From Syngnathus acus (Eukaryota > Chordata > Actinopteri > Syngnathiformes > Syngnathidae), in the NCBI RefSeq assembly GCF_901709675.1, contig NC_051097.1, forward strand, positions 9,340,039 to 9,404,038: a stretch of 64,000 nt of DNA. Direction: 5' to 3'. The position numbers and the translations under genes were made by a program. How positions within the stretch are numbered: position 1 is the first letter of the stretch; every line of letters begins with the position of its first letter. The notes below the pieces were generated by a model. The model ran no database searches. It saw only the letters and a program-made list of their open reading frames with translations, and was not told the origin of the DNA. This document shows, piece after piece, positions 63,591 through 64,000 of this stretch.

Positions 63591-64000
63591 AATTGGCAAG
63601 TGTGCAGGAGATTAATGAGGATATAAATTGTATTTTTATTTATGGTATGCCGATTTTATTTTGTTTTTTTGCGGAAATTCTAGGTATCAAAAGTTTTGGT
63701 ATCGGTACTTGGTATCGGTATCGGTGACAAGTCATGAAAAACTCTATTATTATGATTATTATTATTATTGTTATTATTATGCGCATTTGCATAATCCCCT
63801 ATACCTAAAGTGCATGGTAATCTTCTGTTGTGCTAATTGCTACCCGTGCCCGAGGCAGCACACATGCGCATCTCCTCCACAAGGCTGCCTATCTTTCTGA
63901 GCAACTGAGTATCATCAAATAGGAGCCTAACAAACAAACAGCCGTATTTTGATATGGAGGAGGAGGGTGACCTAGCTGCAAGCACGGTGGCAATCCTCTT

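Larger units (their letters stand above)
59770..64000. other. noncoding stretch to window end
   Basis: Unique DNA with poly(C) at 63233, a (ATT)n patch at about 63745-63780, and a GGTATCGGTATCGGT motif at 63699-63725 resembling the ends of a fish interspersed repeat. The open frame at 62388-62933 (181 codons) has no recognisable domain and is not called. Confidence 0.5.

Overview
The window reads as nuclear DNA from a teleost fish. It has short spliced vertebrate exons, many (GT)n, (AT)n and (GGAT)n microsatellites, and small terminal-inverted-repeat elements and LINE tails of the kinds common in fish. No prokaryotic features, CRISPR arrays, phage genes or tRNA/rRNA genes were seen. The species was not identified.

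Two protein-coding genes are well supported, and both lie in the first third. On the minus strand (coding 11654-12985) is a single-coding-exon beta-1,3-N-acetylglucosaminyltransferase of the B3GNT2 type (GT31 family), a Golgi type II membrane enzyme that extends poly-N-acetyllactosamine chains. On the plus strand (coding 15979-19811, ten coding exons) is smad2, the receptor-regulated SMAD of TGF-beta/activin/Nodal signalling. It is complete from the [10 protein letters not shown] start to the C-terminal SSMS phospho-acceptor and has 474 codons by my splice model. The two genes are head to head. The space between them holds an inferred 5' UTR exon for the glycosyltransferase, an NRF1-like site, a trinucleotide microsatellite, and a CCAAT/GC-box promoter followed by an inferred noncoding first exon of smad2.

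The rest has no gene I can support. Positions 1-11,100 are AT-rich noncoding DNA with retroposon tails, one palindromic element and a 170-bp tandem duplication. From the inferred smad2 poly(A) signal near 22,620 to the window end is about 41 kb without a recognisable exon. It contains microsatellites, two further palindromic elements, one hAT-like miniature element, two local tandem duplications, and a series of compositionally balanced, TAATTA/ATGCAAAT-rich blocks that look like conserved noncoding elements. I infer a regulatory gene desert or a very long intron, but the target gene is not in view.

I found no unprecedented biological system. The items most worth a second look are a palindromic repeat family with CGGACTATAAG cores (three copies of different size and complexity), a 171-bp inverted repeat with perfect 32-bp arms whose arm sequence recurs 6 kb away near smad2, the glycine-expanded N-terminus of Smad2, the head-to-head promoter arrangement, and the candidate regulatory blocks of the desert.
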